NCBI GenBank assembly: GCA_039184865.1
Contig: JBCDAV010000029.1
Coordinates: 1 to 64,000, forward strand
From: Thermohalobaculum sp039184865
Lineage (GTDB): Bacteria; Pseudomonadota; Alphaproteobacteria; Rhodobacterales; Rhodobacteraceae
Direction: 5' to 3'
DNA length: 64,000 nucleotides
Each line of letters starts with the position of its first letter. Positions within the stretch are counted from its first letter, which is position 1. Below the pieces are notes generated by a model. The model was not told the DNA's origin, did no database searches, and saw only the letters and a program-made list of their open reading frames with translations. Of the stretch, positions 33,688-43,963 are shown in pieces. The translations under genes were made by a program, and so were the position numbers.

Positions 33688-35592
33688 CTAGGAGGCAACT
33701 GCGCCCTGCTGTGCATAGCCCATAATCCTGAGAGCTTCGGCGATCTCATCGAGAATTGCCGGATCGTCGATCGTTGCGGGCATCTTGTAGTCCTCGCCGT
33801 CCGCGATTTTGGCCATCGTCGCCCGCAGGATTTTGCCCGAACGGGTCTTGGGGAGCCGATCGACCACGCAGGCAAGTTTGAATGCGGCGACCGGGCCGAT
33901 CTCGTCACGGACTCGTTTGACGCACTCCTTGACGATCTCATCGTGGGGGCGATTACACCCGGCATTCAGGCACACGAACCCAAGCGGCAACTGGCCTTTG
34001 AGTTGATCCGCGACACCGATCACGGCGCATTCGCCGACATCCGGGTGTCCGGCCAGGACTTCTTCCATGCCGCCAGTGGACAACCGGTGACCGGCCACGT
34101 TGATCACGTCATCAGTGCGCGCCATGATGTGGACATACCCGTCCGCGTCGACAATGCCGGCGTCGGACGTGTCATAGTAGCCGGGGAATGTCGTCATATA
34201 GCTTTTGACGAACCGCTCGTCGGCATTCCAAAGCGTCGGGAGCGTGCCCGGTGGCAGCGGAAGCTTGATCGCGATCGCGCCGAGAGTGCCGGGCTCGACT
34301 TGATTGCCGCCCTCGTCGAGCACTTGAACGTCATAGCCCGGCATCGGCACCGAAGATGAGCCATACTTGACGGACAGGATCTCGATCCCGGCAGGATTCC
34401 CAGCGATCGCCCAGCCGGTTTCGGTTTGCCACCAGTGATCGATAACCGGAATACCGGTTTGCCGTTCTGCCCACTGGATGGTGTCCGGATCGGCCCGTTC
34501 GCCGGCGAGGTAGAGCAACCGGAGCGCGCTCAGATCGTACTTCTTGACGAAGTCACCATTCGGATCGTCCCGCTTGATTGCCCGGAATGCCGTTGGAGCG
34601 GTGAAGAAACTTGCGACCTTGTGTTCCGACATCACGCGCCAGAAGGTTCCAGCATCGGGCGTGCCGACAGGTTTGCCCTCGAAGATGATCGATGTGTTCC
34701 CGGTCAGTAGCGGCCCATAGCAGATGTAGGAGTGACCGACGACCCAGCCGACATCGGAGGCTGCCCAGAAAACCTCTCCGGGATCAACGCCGTAGAGGTT
34801 CTTCATCGTCCAGGCGAGCGCCACCATGTGACCGCCGGAGGGACGGATCACGCCTTTGGGCTGACCCGTCGTGCCGGAGGTGTACATAATATAGAGCGGG
34901 TCCATTGCCCCGACCGGAACGCAATCGTGCGGTTCGGCACCATCGAGGAAAGCGTCCCAGGTGATATGGAACGACCCGTCAACTTGAACCGGGTGCTGCT
35001 CGCGTTCCACGAGCGCGCAGAAGTCGGGCTTGTGCGTCGCCTGTTCCACCGCGCCGTCGAGCAGCGGAATGTACTCGACGATTCGGCCGGGCTCGATCCC
35101 GCAGGAAGCAGACAGGATGGCCTTTGGCTTCGCATCGTCCAATCGCACAGCAAGCTCGTTGGAGGCAAAACCGCCGAAGACCACCGAGTGGATCGCGCCG
35201 ATCCGTGCGCACGCGAGCATCGAAATGCAAGCCTCGGGGATCATTGGCATATAGATGACGACCCGGTCGCCCTTGGTCACGCCTCGGCGGACGAGCGCAC
35301 CGGCGACTTTCGCAACCTCGTCCTTCAATTCGGAGTAGCTGATCGTCCGCTTTGCGCCCGTGATCGGGCTGTCATAGATGAAGGCCGCCTGATCGCCCCG
35401 GCCAGCTTCGACATGGCGGTCCACGCAGTTCCAGCAGGTGTTGGCGACACCGTCCTCGAACCACGTGTAAAACGGCGCCTCGCCGCCGAGCGCCTTGGTC
35501 GGTTTCGTAGTCCAGTCGATCGCCTCGGCGGCATCGAGCCAGAACCCGTCCGGATCGGCCTTCCAGCCTTCGTAGACGTCCTTGTATCCCAT
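33688..35592 (-). CDS. prpE: Propionyl-CoA synthetase
   Basis: 634-aa ANL-superfamily acyl-CoA ligase: propionate + ATP + CoA to propionyl-CoA. Seen are the N-terminal ACAS_N part (YKDVYEGWKADPDGFWLDAA), P-loop YTSGTTGQPKGVIRPSGGH, the acetate/propionate-type pocket WWQTETGWAI, the hinge region and the catalytic lysine motif TRSGKILRATM. Its length and the WKADPDGFWLDAAEAIDW opening are PrpE-like rather than Acs-like. It supplies propionyl-CoA to the carboxylase and mutase encoded further along the same strand. A 255-bp gap follows before the REC-Hpt gene. Confidence 0.92.
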   Translation of the reverse strand: MGYKDVYEGWKADPDGFWLDAAEAIDWTTKPTKALGGEAPFYTWFEDGVANTCWNCVDRHVEAGRGDQAAFIYDSPITGAKRTISYSELKDEVAKVAGALVRRGVTKGDRVVIYMPMIPEACISMLACARIGAIHSVVFGGFASNELAVRLDDAKPKAILSASCGIEPGRIVEYIPLLDGAVEQATHKPDFCALVEREQHPVQVDGSFHITWDAFLDGAEPHDCVPVGAMDPLYIMYTSGTTGQPKGVIRPSGGHMVALAWTMKNLYGVDPGEVFWAASDVGWVVGHSYICYGPLLTGNTSIIFEGKPVGTPDAGTFWRVMSEHKVASFFTAPTAFRAIKRDDPNGDFVKKYDLSALRLLYLAGERADPDTIQWAERQTGIPVIDHWWQTETGWAIAGNPAGIEILSVKYGSSSVPMPGYDVQVLDEGGNQVEPGTLGAIAIKLPLPPGTLPTLWNADERFVKSYMTTFPGYYDTSDAGIVDADGYVHIMARTDDVINVAGHRLSTGGMEEVLAGHPDVGECAVIGVADQLKGQLPLGFVCLNAGCNRPHDEIVKECVKRVRDEIGPVAAFKLACVVDRLPKTRSGKILRATMAKIADGEDYKMPATIDDPAILDEIAEALRIMGYAQQGAVAS

Positions 35593-35703
35593 CGTTTCGT
35601 TCCCGTATCTCGTCTTTTCGTTCTGGCGGGGACGTTCGAGCGCTTGGCTCGTCGCCCGTTTAGTCTGTCGAGCACTGTTGCAGCAGCGGCGCCATGATTT
35701 GGA

Positions 35704-38007
35704 TCAACCGTAATTGGCGACCGGCGTTCCCGCCATGGCCGTGACGTTCAGGATGCCGCGCGGCGTCACCGATGGGCTGACGATGAACGCCTTGTTGCCC
35801 ATGCCCATGAGGATTGGTCCGATCTCGAGGCCGCGTGTCAGTTGCTTGAGGATGTTGCGAGAGCCCGAAGCCGCATCGACATTCGCAAAGATCAAACAGT
35901 TCGCCGAGCCCTTGAGCCTCGAATTCGGGAACACCCGTTCGCGAAGATCCGGGTTCAGCGCATGATCGGCGTGCATCTCGCCCTCGTATTCGAAATCGAG
36001 ATCCCGGGCGTCGAGAAGTTTCAGAGCACTCCGCATCTTCCGGCCGGAGTCCGTGTCGAGTGAACCGAAAACGGAATGGCTGAGAAGCGCGATCTTCGGC
36101 TCCATCCCGAAACGCCGGATATGGCGCGCCGCGCCGACGACGGTTTCGGCCACCTGTTCCGGGGTCGGATCGATATGCACCTGACTGTCGCCGATGAAGA
36201 TCACACCTTCCTCGAGCAGAACGAGGGAGAGGGCGCCGACAGGATGCAGCTCGCCGCCATTGCCGTCATCCATGCCGCCCAGGATGTCCGTTACGTATTC
36301 GAGATGCCAGCGGTACTGACCCGCAGCGCCGCACACCATGCTGTCGGCTTCACCACGATGCACCATGATCCCGGCTATCGCCGTGGTGTTGGTTCGCATG
36401 ATCGTCTGCGCGGTCGCTGGCGTCACACCCTTGCGCTGCATGAGAGTGAAATAGGTCTCCCAGTACTCGCGATAGCGCGGATCGTCGTTGGGATTGACGA
36501 TCTGGAAGTCGACGCCCGGACGGATCGGCAGGCCGTCGCGCTCGATCCGGGCCTGAATGACCTCCGGACGGCCGACGAGGATCGGGTCATCGATGCCGGC
36601 CTCCAGCATGGATTGCGCGGCACGCAGGATTCGCTCGTCCTCGCCCTCGGCGAAGACGATCTTCCGCGAGGCCGAACGCGCTGCCTCGAAGACCGGCCGC
36701 ATCAGCATCGCCGTCTTGAAGACCTGGCCCTCCAACTCGGCGCGATACGCCTCGATATCACGGGGCCGCGTAGCAACGCCTGAGTCGATGGCCGCCTGGG
36801 CAACTGACGAGGCGACGATGGCGAGAAGCCGCGGATCGAACGGTTTCGGGATGAGGTAATCCCGGCCGAAGATCATCCGCTCGCCCGAATAGGCTGCCGC
36901 GGCCTCCGCTGACGATGTCTGTTGCGCCAGTTCGGCCAGAGCATAGGCGCACGCCACTTTCATCGGCTCGTTGATCTGGGTCGCGCCGACATCGAGCGCG
37001 CCGCGGAAGATGAACGGAAAGCACAGCACGTTGTTGATCTGGTTGGGGTAATCCGAACGGCCCGTGCAGATGATGGCGTCCTCGCGCGCCGCCTGAGCCT
37101 CATGCGGCCAGATCTCTGGCACCGGGTTCGCCAGCGCCATGATGATCGGATCCTTGGCCATCTTCTCGACCATCTCGACCGTCAGAGCGCCGGGTCCCGA
37201 AACGCCGAGGAAAATGTCGGCATCGCCGATAACGTCGATCGTCTGCGGCGTGCCGTCCTGAGCCGGTTGTGCGAAGCGGCGCTTCGTCTCGTCCAGATCG
37301 TTGCGTCCTTCGTGGCAGAGGCCCGCGCGGTCGATCATCCAGATGTTTTCGCGTTTGACCCCGAGATCCATCAGCAGGGTCAGGCAGGCGATTCCGGCGG
37401 CTCCCCCACCGGTCGAGACCAGCTTGATGTCCTCGAAGTTCTTGCCTGCGATCTTCATGGCGTTGATCGCTCCGGCCGCGACGACGATGGCTGTGCCGTG
37501 CTGATCATCGTGGAAAACCGGAATGCCCATGCGTTCCTTGCAGATGCGCTCTACCTCGAAACACTCGGGGGCCTTGATGTCCTCGAGGTTGACCGCGCCA
37601 AAAGTCGGCTCGAGCGCAATCACAATCTCGGCGAGCTTCTTGGGGTCGGCCTCGTCGACCTCGATGTCGAACCCGTCGATTTCGGCGAACTTCTTGAAGA
37701 GTGCGACCTTGCCTTCCATCACCGGCTTCGAGGCCGCTGCACCGATGTTGCCGAGCCCGAGAACGGCGGAACCGTTCGAAATCACCGCGACCCGGTTTCC
37801 CTTGCCGGTGTAACGCACTGCATTCGAGGGATCGGCGTGGATTTCCATGCAGGCCTCGGCGACGCCGGGAGAGTAGGCCAGCGAGAGATCACGCTGCGTC
37901 GTCATCGGCTTGGTGACACGGATGGCGAGTTTTCCGGGCGTGGGTTGCTCGTGGTACTGGAGCGCAGCTATTTTCATGGCCTGTTCGGCCGCCGAATTTT
38001 CGCTCAT
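35704..38007 (-). CDS. maeB: NADP-dependent malic enzyme with C-terminal phosphotransacetylase-like domain
   Basis: 767 aa, the usual MaeB length. Residues 1-430 form the malic enzyme (DLSLAYSPGVAEACMEI, FHDDQHGTAIVVAAGAIN, STGGGAAGIACLTLL, and CTGRSDYPNQINNVLCFPFI). Residues 440-767 resemble phosphate acetyltransferase (KIVFAEGEDERILRAAQ, GMEPKIALLSHSVFGS) and serve regulation by acetyl-CoA in this family. It decarboxylates malate to pyruvate with NADPH production, a natural exit for succinyl-CoA carbon made from propionate. Start ATG 38007. Confidence 0.95.
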   Translation of the reverse strand: MSENSAAEQAMKIAALQYHEQPTPGKLAIRVTKPMTTQRDLSLAYSPGVAEACMEIHADPSNAVRYTGKGNRVAVISNGSAVLGLGNIGAAASKPVMEGKVALFKKFAEIDGFDIEVDEADPKKLAEIVIALEPTFGAVNLEDIKAPECFEVERICKERMGIPVFHDDQHGTAIVVAAGAINAMKIAGKNFEDIKLVSTGGGAAGIACLTLLMDLGVKRENIWMIDRAGLCHEGRNDLDETKRRFAQPAQDGTPQTIDVIGDADIFLGVSGPGALTVEMVEKMAKDPIIMALANPVPEIWPHEAQAAREDAIICTGRSDYPNQINNVLCFPFIFRGALDVGATQINEPMKVACAYALAELAQQTSSAEAAAAYSGERMIFGRDYLIPKPFDPRLLAIVASSVAQAAIDSGVATRPRDIEAYRAELEGQVFKTAMLMRPVFEAARSASRKIVFAEGEDERILRAAQSMLEAGIDDPILVGRPEVIQARIERDGLPIRPGVDFQIVNPNDDPRYREYWETYFTLMQRKGVTPATAQTIMRTNTTAIAGIMVHRGEADSMVCGAAGQYRWHLEYVTDILGGMDDGNGGELHPVGALSLVLLEEGVIFIGDSQVHIDPTPEQVAETVVGAARHIRRFGMEPKIALLSHSVFGSLDTDSGRKMRSALKLLDARDLDFEYEGEMHADHALNPDLRERVFPNSRLKGSANCLIFANVDAASGSRNILKQLTRGLEIGPILMGMGNKAFIVSPSVTPRGILNVTAMAGTPVANYG

Positions 38008-38104
38008 CCCAGGCTTCTCCCCTTCCGTTTTCCGGCCTTGCCGTTCCGGCCGCATGGCAGACGCAGCAGTCTAGGCAACCGGTGTCGCAGCCTTCCCCGT
38101 AGGA

Positions 38105-39067
38105 TCATTGTCGCACGGGAACAAGCCTGTCTGCCACCTTTCTGCCGATTGCCTGCGGTTCGCCCAACATGGCGCCGCTCAGCGTCTCCTCGATGCGCGC
38201 GGCCAGCTTTGCGAACGGCTTCGACACTTTGCCGTCCGGAAAACCGCCCGAATAGTGCCGTTCGATCATCGCGCGGACATGCTCGGCATTCCCGGTGTTC
38301 TCAAGCTCAGCAGGTTGCTCTGCCTGCTCTGCCAGCCGGAAGAACACCCCGGTCGTATCGGCTGAGCGCGCGCGTGTTTCAGGGCACTCCTCAAGCCCCG
38401 CGATGGTGGCGATCGTGCGCAGCGTCCACGGATTGAAGTTCCAGATATGGCCGTAGTGGAACATGTTGCCGCGAGATTTTTCCCGGCAATAGGTCTCGAT
38501 GTTCGGCACTTCCACATAAAGCCTGCCACCGGGGCGGAGCCAGCGCGCCATCATTGCGAGATACCTGACCGGGTCGTTGAGGTGCTCAAGCACATGATTC
38601 AACCGGATCAGATCGAAGCCTGCCTCCGCGAACAAATCCGGCGAGAGATGCGCGGTTCGTACATCCAGCCCGAGATCCTCTCGGCAATAGGCAGCATAGG
38701 CCTCGTTCGGCTCGATACCGGTCACGGTTTTGCCGCGCTGGGTCATCAGGAATGCAAACTCGCCGGAGCCCGCGCCAACGTCCAGGACGCTCGAGGCTGC
38801 ATCGAGGACGTCGCTGAAGGTTTCGATATGGGCGGCAACCCTTCGGAAGTTCCTCAGGATCTGGCGGCGTCGAGGTTTCTCCGCTGATTTGTAGTCCTTA
38901 CGGTAGTCCTCGGAATAAAACTTCGCCAGTTCCTCGTCGCCGGGCACCGGGTCGTTCCTGACCAGCCCGGTTTCCATGCAGATCACCGTTTTTAAAGGCT
39001 GACCGCGCCTGTCTGTCTCGGAGACTGTATGATGCGTGCCATCGCGCCCAAGGGTCCAGGGATGCAT
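38105..39067 (-). CDS. Class I SAM-dependent methyltransferase
   Basis: 320 aa. The SAM-binding motif I is VLDVGAGSGEFAFLMTQRG, followed by GIEPNEAYAAYC, the motif II/III region LIRLNHVLEHLNDP and LRPGGRLYVEVPN. This is the Methyltransf_23/13 type seen in sugar, lipid or small-molecule methylation; the substrate is unknown. ATG 39067 starts 11 bp after the sulfotransferase-like gene, so the two are cotranscribed after the mutase. Confidence 0.82.
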   Translation of the reverse strand: MHPWTLGRDGTHHTVSETDRRGQPLKTVICMETGLVRNDPVPGDEELAKFYSEDYRKDYKSAEKPRRRQILRNFRRVAAHIETFSDVLDAASSVLDVGAGSGEFAFLMTQRGKTVTGIEPNEAYAAYCREDLGLDVRTAHLSPDLFAEAGFDLIRLNHVLEHLNDPVRYLAMMARWLRPGGRLYVEVPNIETYCREKSRGNMFHYGHIWNFNPWTLRTIATIAGLEECPETRARSADTTGVFFRLAEQAEQPAELENTGNAEHVRAMIERHYSGGFPDGKVSKPFAKLAARIEETLSGAMLGEPQAIGRKVADRLVPVRQ

Positions 39068-39078
39068 GTCGACCGACC

Positions 39079-39999
39079 CTAATGCACTGCGTGGCTGGCA
39101 CTGCGGCCCAGCGCCGGATCGCCCAATCGGCGCCCGGAACTGAAGAAACCCTCGGCCAGTTCCTCGGCATCCCATTTGAACCGGTCGACCATTTTCGAGA
39201 TGTTGTCCCGGACGTCCTGCCCGAACATGTTCCCGGCGGGTTTCGCCTTCGGTCCAGTCGTCTTCTCAGCCGCCGAGCCCTTCTGGATCTCCTGACCACC
39301 GGGCCGGATCGGTTGCGTTTCCTCGCGCTCGGCAGGTTTGACGTCGTCGGGCCTCTCGCCGCCGATCGTCTCGAGAACCTGCGTTGCTGCGGGCAGCCGA
39401 TTGACAAGCTCGGCCAGCCAAATCTCGGAATACGTGACGTTCGGCATTTCGGCAGTGAGGCGCTTGTAGAACGCCGCGCGGACGCGCATCTCGACAACGT
39501 ACCAGAGCGCGAGACCTGCCATGCCCTGTTCCGCGAACTGACCGCTGGGTACCATGACGTTGCGGTAGTTCGGGTCGAGCGCGAAGACCCATGTGAAGCC
39601 CGAGTTTCGGAAGTCACAGCGGTTGTGGATCGTCCATACCGTCTCCCGGATGTTGTGCCGGAGGTGGATCAGCACGATCTGAACATCCTCGGGCACCAGA
39701 TCGAGGTTCTCGACCAGTCCGGCCTTGGCGTGCAGATGCGTGAGATCGACTAAGATCTCTTGGGACGACGCCATGTCTGCCTTCAGCTTGCGCCGCCAGA
39801 ACGACCGGATTTCCGGCAAGTTCCCCATGGTGTTGAACCGGGTCAGATGCGAGGCGTCCGGGCAGTTAACGCCCAGATCGAGCCAGCCCGCCCGATCGCC
39901 ATGGATCTCGGCATCCCTCAGGTTGCCCTCGAGAAACCGGCGCAAATATCCGGTACCCGCCGTCCCGTTGGTGACCGTATAGACCAGAGTCTTGGCCAT
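39079..39999 (-). CDS. Sulfotransferase-like P-loop protein
   Basis: 306 aa. The N-terminus VYTVTNGTAGTGYLRRFLEG resembles the 5'-phosphosulfate-binding loop of PAPS-dependent sulfotransferases, and VQIVLIHLRHNIRETVWTIHN resembles the 3'-phosphate-binding strand and helix, with FALDPNYRNV beyond. The C-terminal 80 residues are charged and low in complexity. Identification rests on these two motifs only. It lies 4 bp after the mcm stop and 11 bp before the methyltransferase, suggesting a modification pair. Confidence 0.6.
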   Translation of the reverse strand: MAKTLVYTVTNGTAGTGYLRRFLEGNLRDAEIHGDRAGWLDLGVNCPDASHLTRFNTMGNLPEIRSFWRRKLKADMASSQEILVDLTHLHAKAGLVENLDLVPEDVQIVLIHLRHNIRETVWTIHNRCDFRNSGFTWVFALDPNYRNVMVPSGQFAEQGMAGLALWYVVEMRVRAAFYKRLTAEMPNVTYSEIWLAELVNRLPAATQVLETIGGERPDDVKPAEREETQPIRPGGQEIQKGSAAEKTTGPKAKPAGNMFGQDVRDNISKMVDRFKWDAEELAEGFFSSGRRLGDPALGRSASHAVH

Positions 40000-40003
40000 G
40001 TGG

Positions 40004-42148
<2,145 letters not shown>

Positions 42149-42196
42149 CGCGCTATCTCCGGTGGCTCGGATGCAGTAAGGGCCACGTTATACCCA

Positions 42197-42580
42197 ATGA
42201 GCGCCATTCGGAACATTGCCGCAGCGATCTTTCTCGCCGCCTCGGCGGTTTCTGCGGAAGAACTCGCGAAATACGCGTGGGAAGCGCGGCCGATCCTGAT
42301 CTTTGCGCTCCCAGGCGACCCGAGGCTGGATGAGCAACTCGCACTGTTCGAGCGAGCACGCGCCGACCTCGAAGATCGGGAAAACGTCGTGATCGTGGAT
42401 ACCGAACCGGGCTCGAAACTGCGTGAACGCTATCAACCCTCGGACTTCTCGGTGATCCTGATCGGCAAGGACACCGGAGAGAAGTTCCGCCGCGACGATC
42501 TGGTCGATCCCTCGGAATTGAACGCCCTGATCGACACCATGCCGATGCGTCGGCAAGAGATGCAACGCACGGGGAATTAA
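42197..42580 (+). CDS. Secreted DUF4174 protein
   Basis: 127 aa with a signal peptide (IRNIAAAIFLAASAVSA) and the DUF4174 pattern: ARPILIFALPGDPRLDEQ, DRENVVIVDTEPGS and FSVILIGKDTGEKFRRDDL. These proteins look thioredoxin-like but lack a CXXC pair, and none is seen here; function unknown. ATG 42197 is chosen at the signal peptide; the frame extends upstream but would lose the leader. Divergent from the mutase gene. Confidence 0.8.
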   Translation: MSAIRNIAAAIFLAASAVSAEELAKYAWEARPILIFALPGDPRLDEQLALFERARADLEDRENVVIVDTEPGSKLRERYQPSDFSVILIGKDTGEKFRRDDLVDPSELNALIDTMPMRRQEMQRTGN

Positions 42581-42828
42581 AGACTTTCTAAGGTCGGCGG
42601 TATTCTACGCAAGAAAATTGCGTCGCTGTGACACGAGTTACATTGCGGCCCGATGATTCTCCTTAAAGTAATCTCAGAGACGACGAAACGCGTAGATTTT
42701 GCGCAGTGAACGACCGCCGGATTGCGCTCCCGGCACGATCAGAACCGAACACGACTTTCATCCACTCCGCGATGCGTTCGCGGGACCGGGAGAGGCTTGC
42801 CCGGCGACATCTTAGAGGGGAATGACCC

Positions 42829-43452
42829 ATGACTTTTGTTGACATGATCCAATCCGAGACCGCCTACAATCTGGGCGTAGACTTTGTCCGCATTCTTCAT
42901 CTGGCGGCCATGGCCGTCGCGCTCGGCAGCATCGCGGCGACGCATACGTCGACATTGAAGAGCCTCTCCAACCCGCTCGACCGCGCCAAGATCGGCCAGC
43001 TCGAAATGATCCACCACATGGTCAAGGCGGCGCTGGCCGTGCTGTGGCTCAGCGGCATCGGGCTGATCGGCATCCGCACGGGCTTCCAACTGGAGAACTT
43101 CAGCCCCAAACTCTGGACCAAGGTCGCCGTGGTGGCCATGCTGACGATCACTGCATTCGCCATCCAGGTCCGGGTGCTTCCGCTTCTGAACGCCTCCATC
43201 GGCCGCTCGATCCGCGATCTTGAGCTTGGCACGAAGCTGCGTCTCGCTTTCTTCGTCGGTTTGTCCGCCGCAGGCTGGGGTTCGGCGATGATGCTGGGCG
43301 CAGTGCGGATCTTCAAGCCGATGCCATGGACGGATCTGATCGCGATCTTCGGTGGCCTGCATTTCACCGCGGTCGTCGGCCTGATGTTGGCTGCCTGGGT
43401 CTTGCACCGCATCCGCTTCGCACCGGCTCGTCCAAATCTCGCTGCCGCCTGA
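42829..43452 (+). CDS. Integral membrane protein of unknown function
   Basis: 207 aa with five or six membrane segments (about residues 18-40, 66-88, 97-115, 137-160, 172-196). Histidines at ILHLAAMAVAL and IHHMVKAALAVLWLSGIG lie in helix 1 and 3, which could suggest haem or metal, as in CopD-like proteins, but I cannot assign it. ATG 42829 follows AGAGGGGAATG. It ends before two hairpins that separate it from the PIN gene. Confidence 0.7.
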   Translation: MTFVDMIQSETAYNLGVDFVRILHLAAMAVALGSIAATHTSTLKSLSNPLDRAKIGQLEMIHHMVKAALAVLWLSGIGLIGIRTGFQLENFSPKLWTKVAVVAMLTITAFAIQVRVLPLLNASIGRSIRDLELGTKLRLAFFVGLSAAGWGSAMMLGAVRIFKPMPWTDLIAIFGGLHFTAVVGLMLAAWVLHRIRFAPARPNLAAA

Positions 43453-43477
43453 GCGAACGTCTCGATGCTTGCATCGG

Positions 43478-43540
43478 CCCGCTTCGGCGGGTCGATTTGC
43501 ATCTTGAGGCGCGTTGTCCGATCCGTCCGGATCGGGCAAC
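43478..43540 (+). terminator. Double hairpin between membrane-protein gene and PIN gene
   Basis: First hairpin: CCCGC-TTCG-GCGGG (43478-43491), a UUCG tetraloop. Second: GTTGTCCGATCC (43513-43524), loop GTCC, GGATCGGGCAAC (43529-43540), a 12-bp stem with one wobble, followed by TTGCTTCT. The second looks like an intrinsic terminator and ends only 9 bases before the PIN-domain ATG. Confidence 0.7.
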
Positions 43541-43549
43541 TTGCTTCTC

Positions 43550-43963
43550 ATGACATCCCGGCCACGCGCAATTCTCGATACCAACGTATTCGTCGGAGCA
43601 GGCTTCAACCCGAGAAGCGCATCCAGCGAACTCGTGAAGGCAGCACTTGCCGGACAGATTCAGTTGGTGTGGGACGCGCCGACACGGGATGAGACCCGGC
43701 GAATCCTGACGAAGATTCCGAAGTTATCCTGGTCCGCAGTCTCCGACGCGTTTTCAGCGGATACCGAATGGACGGGTAGCACCAATCTGGATGCCGTCAG
43801 CTATGTGGGAGATCCCGAAGACCGGAAATTCGCGGCGCTATCTCTCGCCACCGGCGCGCCGCTCGTCAGTTCCGACAGCGATCTGCTCGATCACGCCGAC
43901 AGATTGGAAGTCATGACGCCCGGTGCTTTTCACGCGACTTTGAAGGCTATTCAAACTCCATGA
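43550..43963 (+). CDS. PIN-domain protein, putative toxin-type ribonuclease
   Basis: 137 aa. PIN-domain acidic residues are visible: the Asp in AILDTNVFVGAG, the Glu in RDETRRIL, and the Asp pair in DPEDRKFAALS and SSDSDLL. Type II toxins of this fold cleave RNA. No antitoxin gene is adjacent, so it may be an orphan (COG1569-like) or a housekeeping nuclease. ATG 43550 gives a normal start; TTG 43514 would read through the hairpin. Its 3' end overlaps pccA by 17 bp in convergent orientation. Confidence 0.72.
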   Translation: MTSRPRAILDTNVFVGAGFNPRSASSELVKAALAGQIQLVWDAPTRDETRRILTKIPKLSWSAVSDAFSADTEWTGSTNLDAVSYVGDPEDRKFAALSLATGAPLVSSDSDLLDHADRLEVMTPGAFHATLKAIQTP

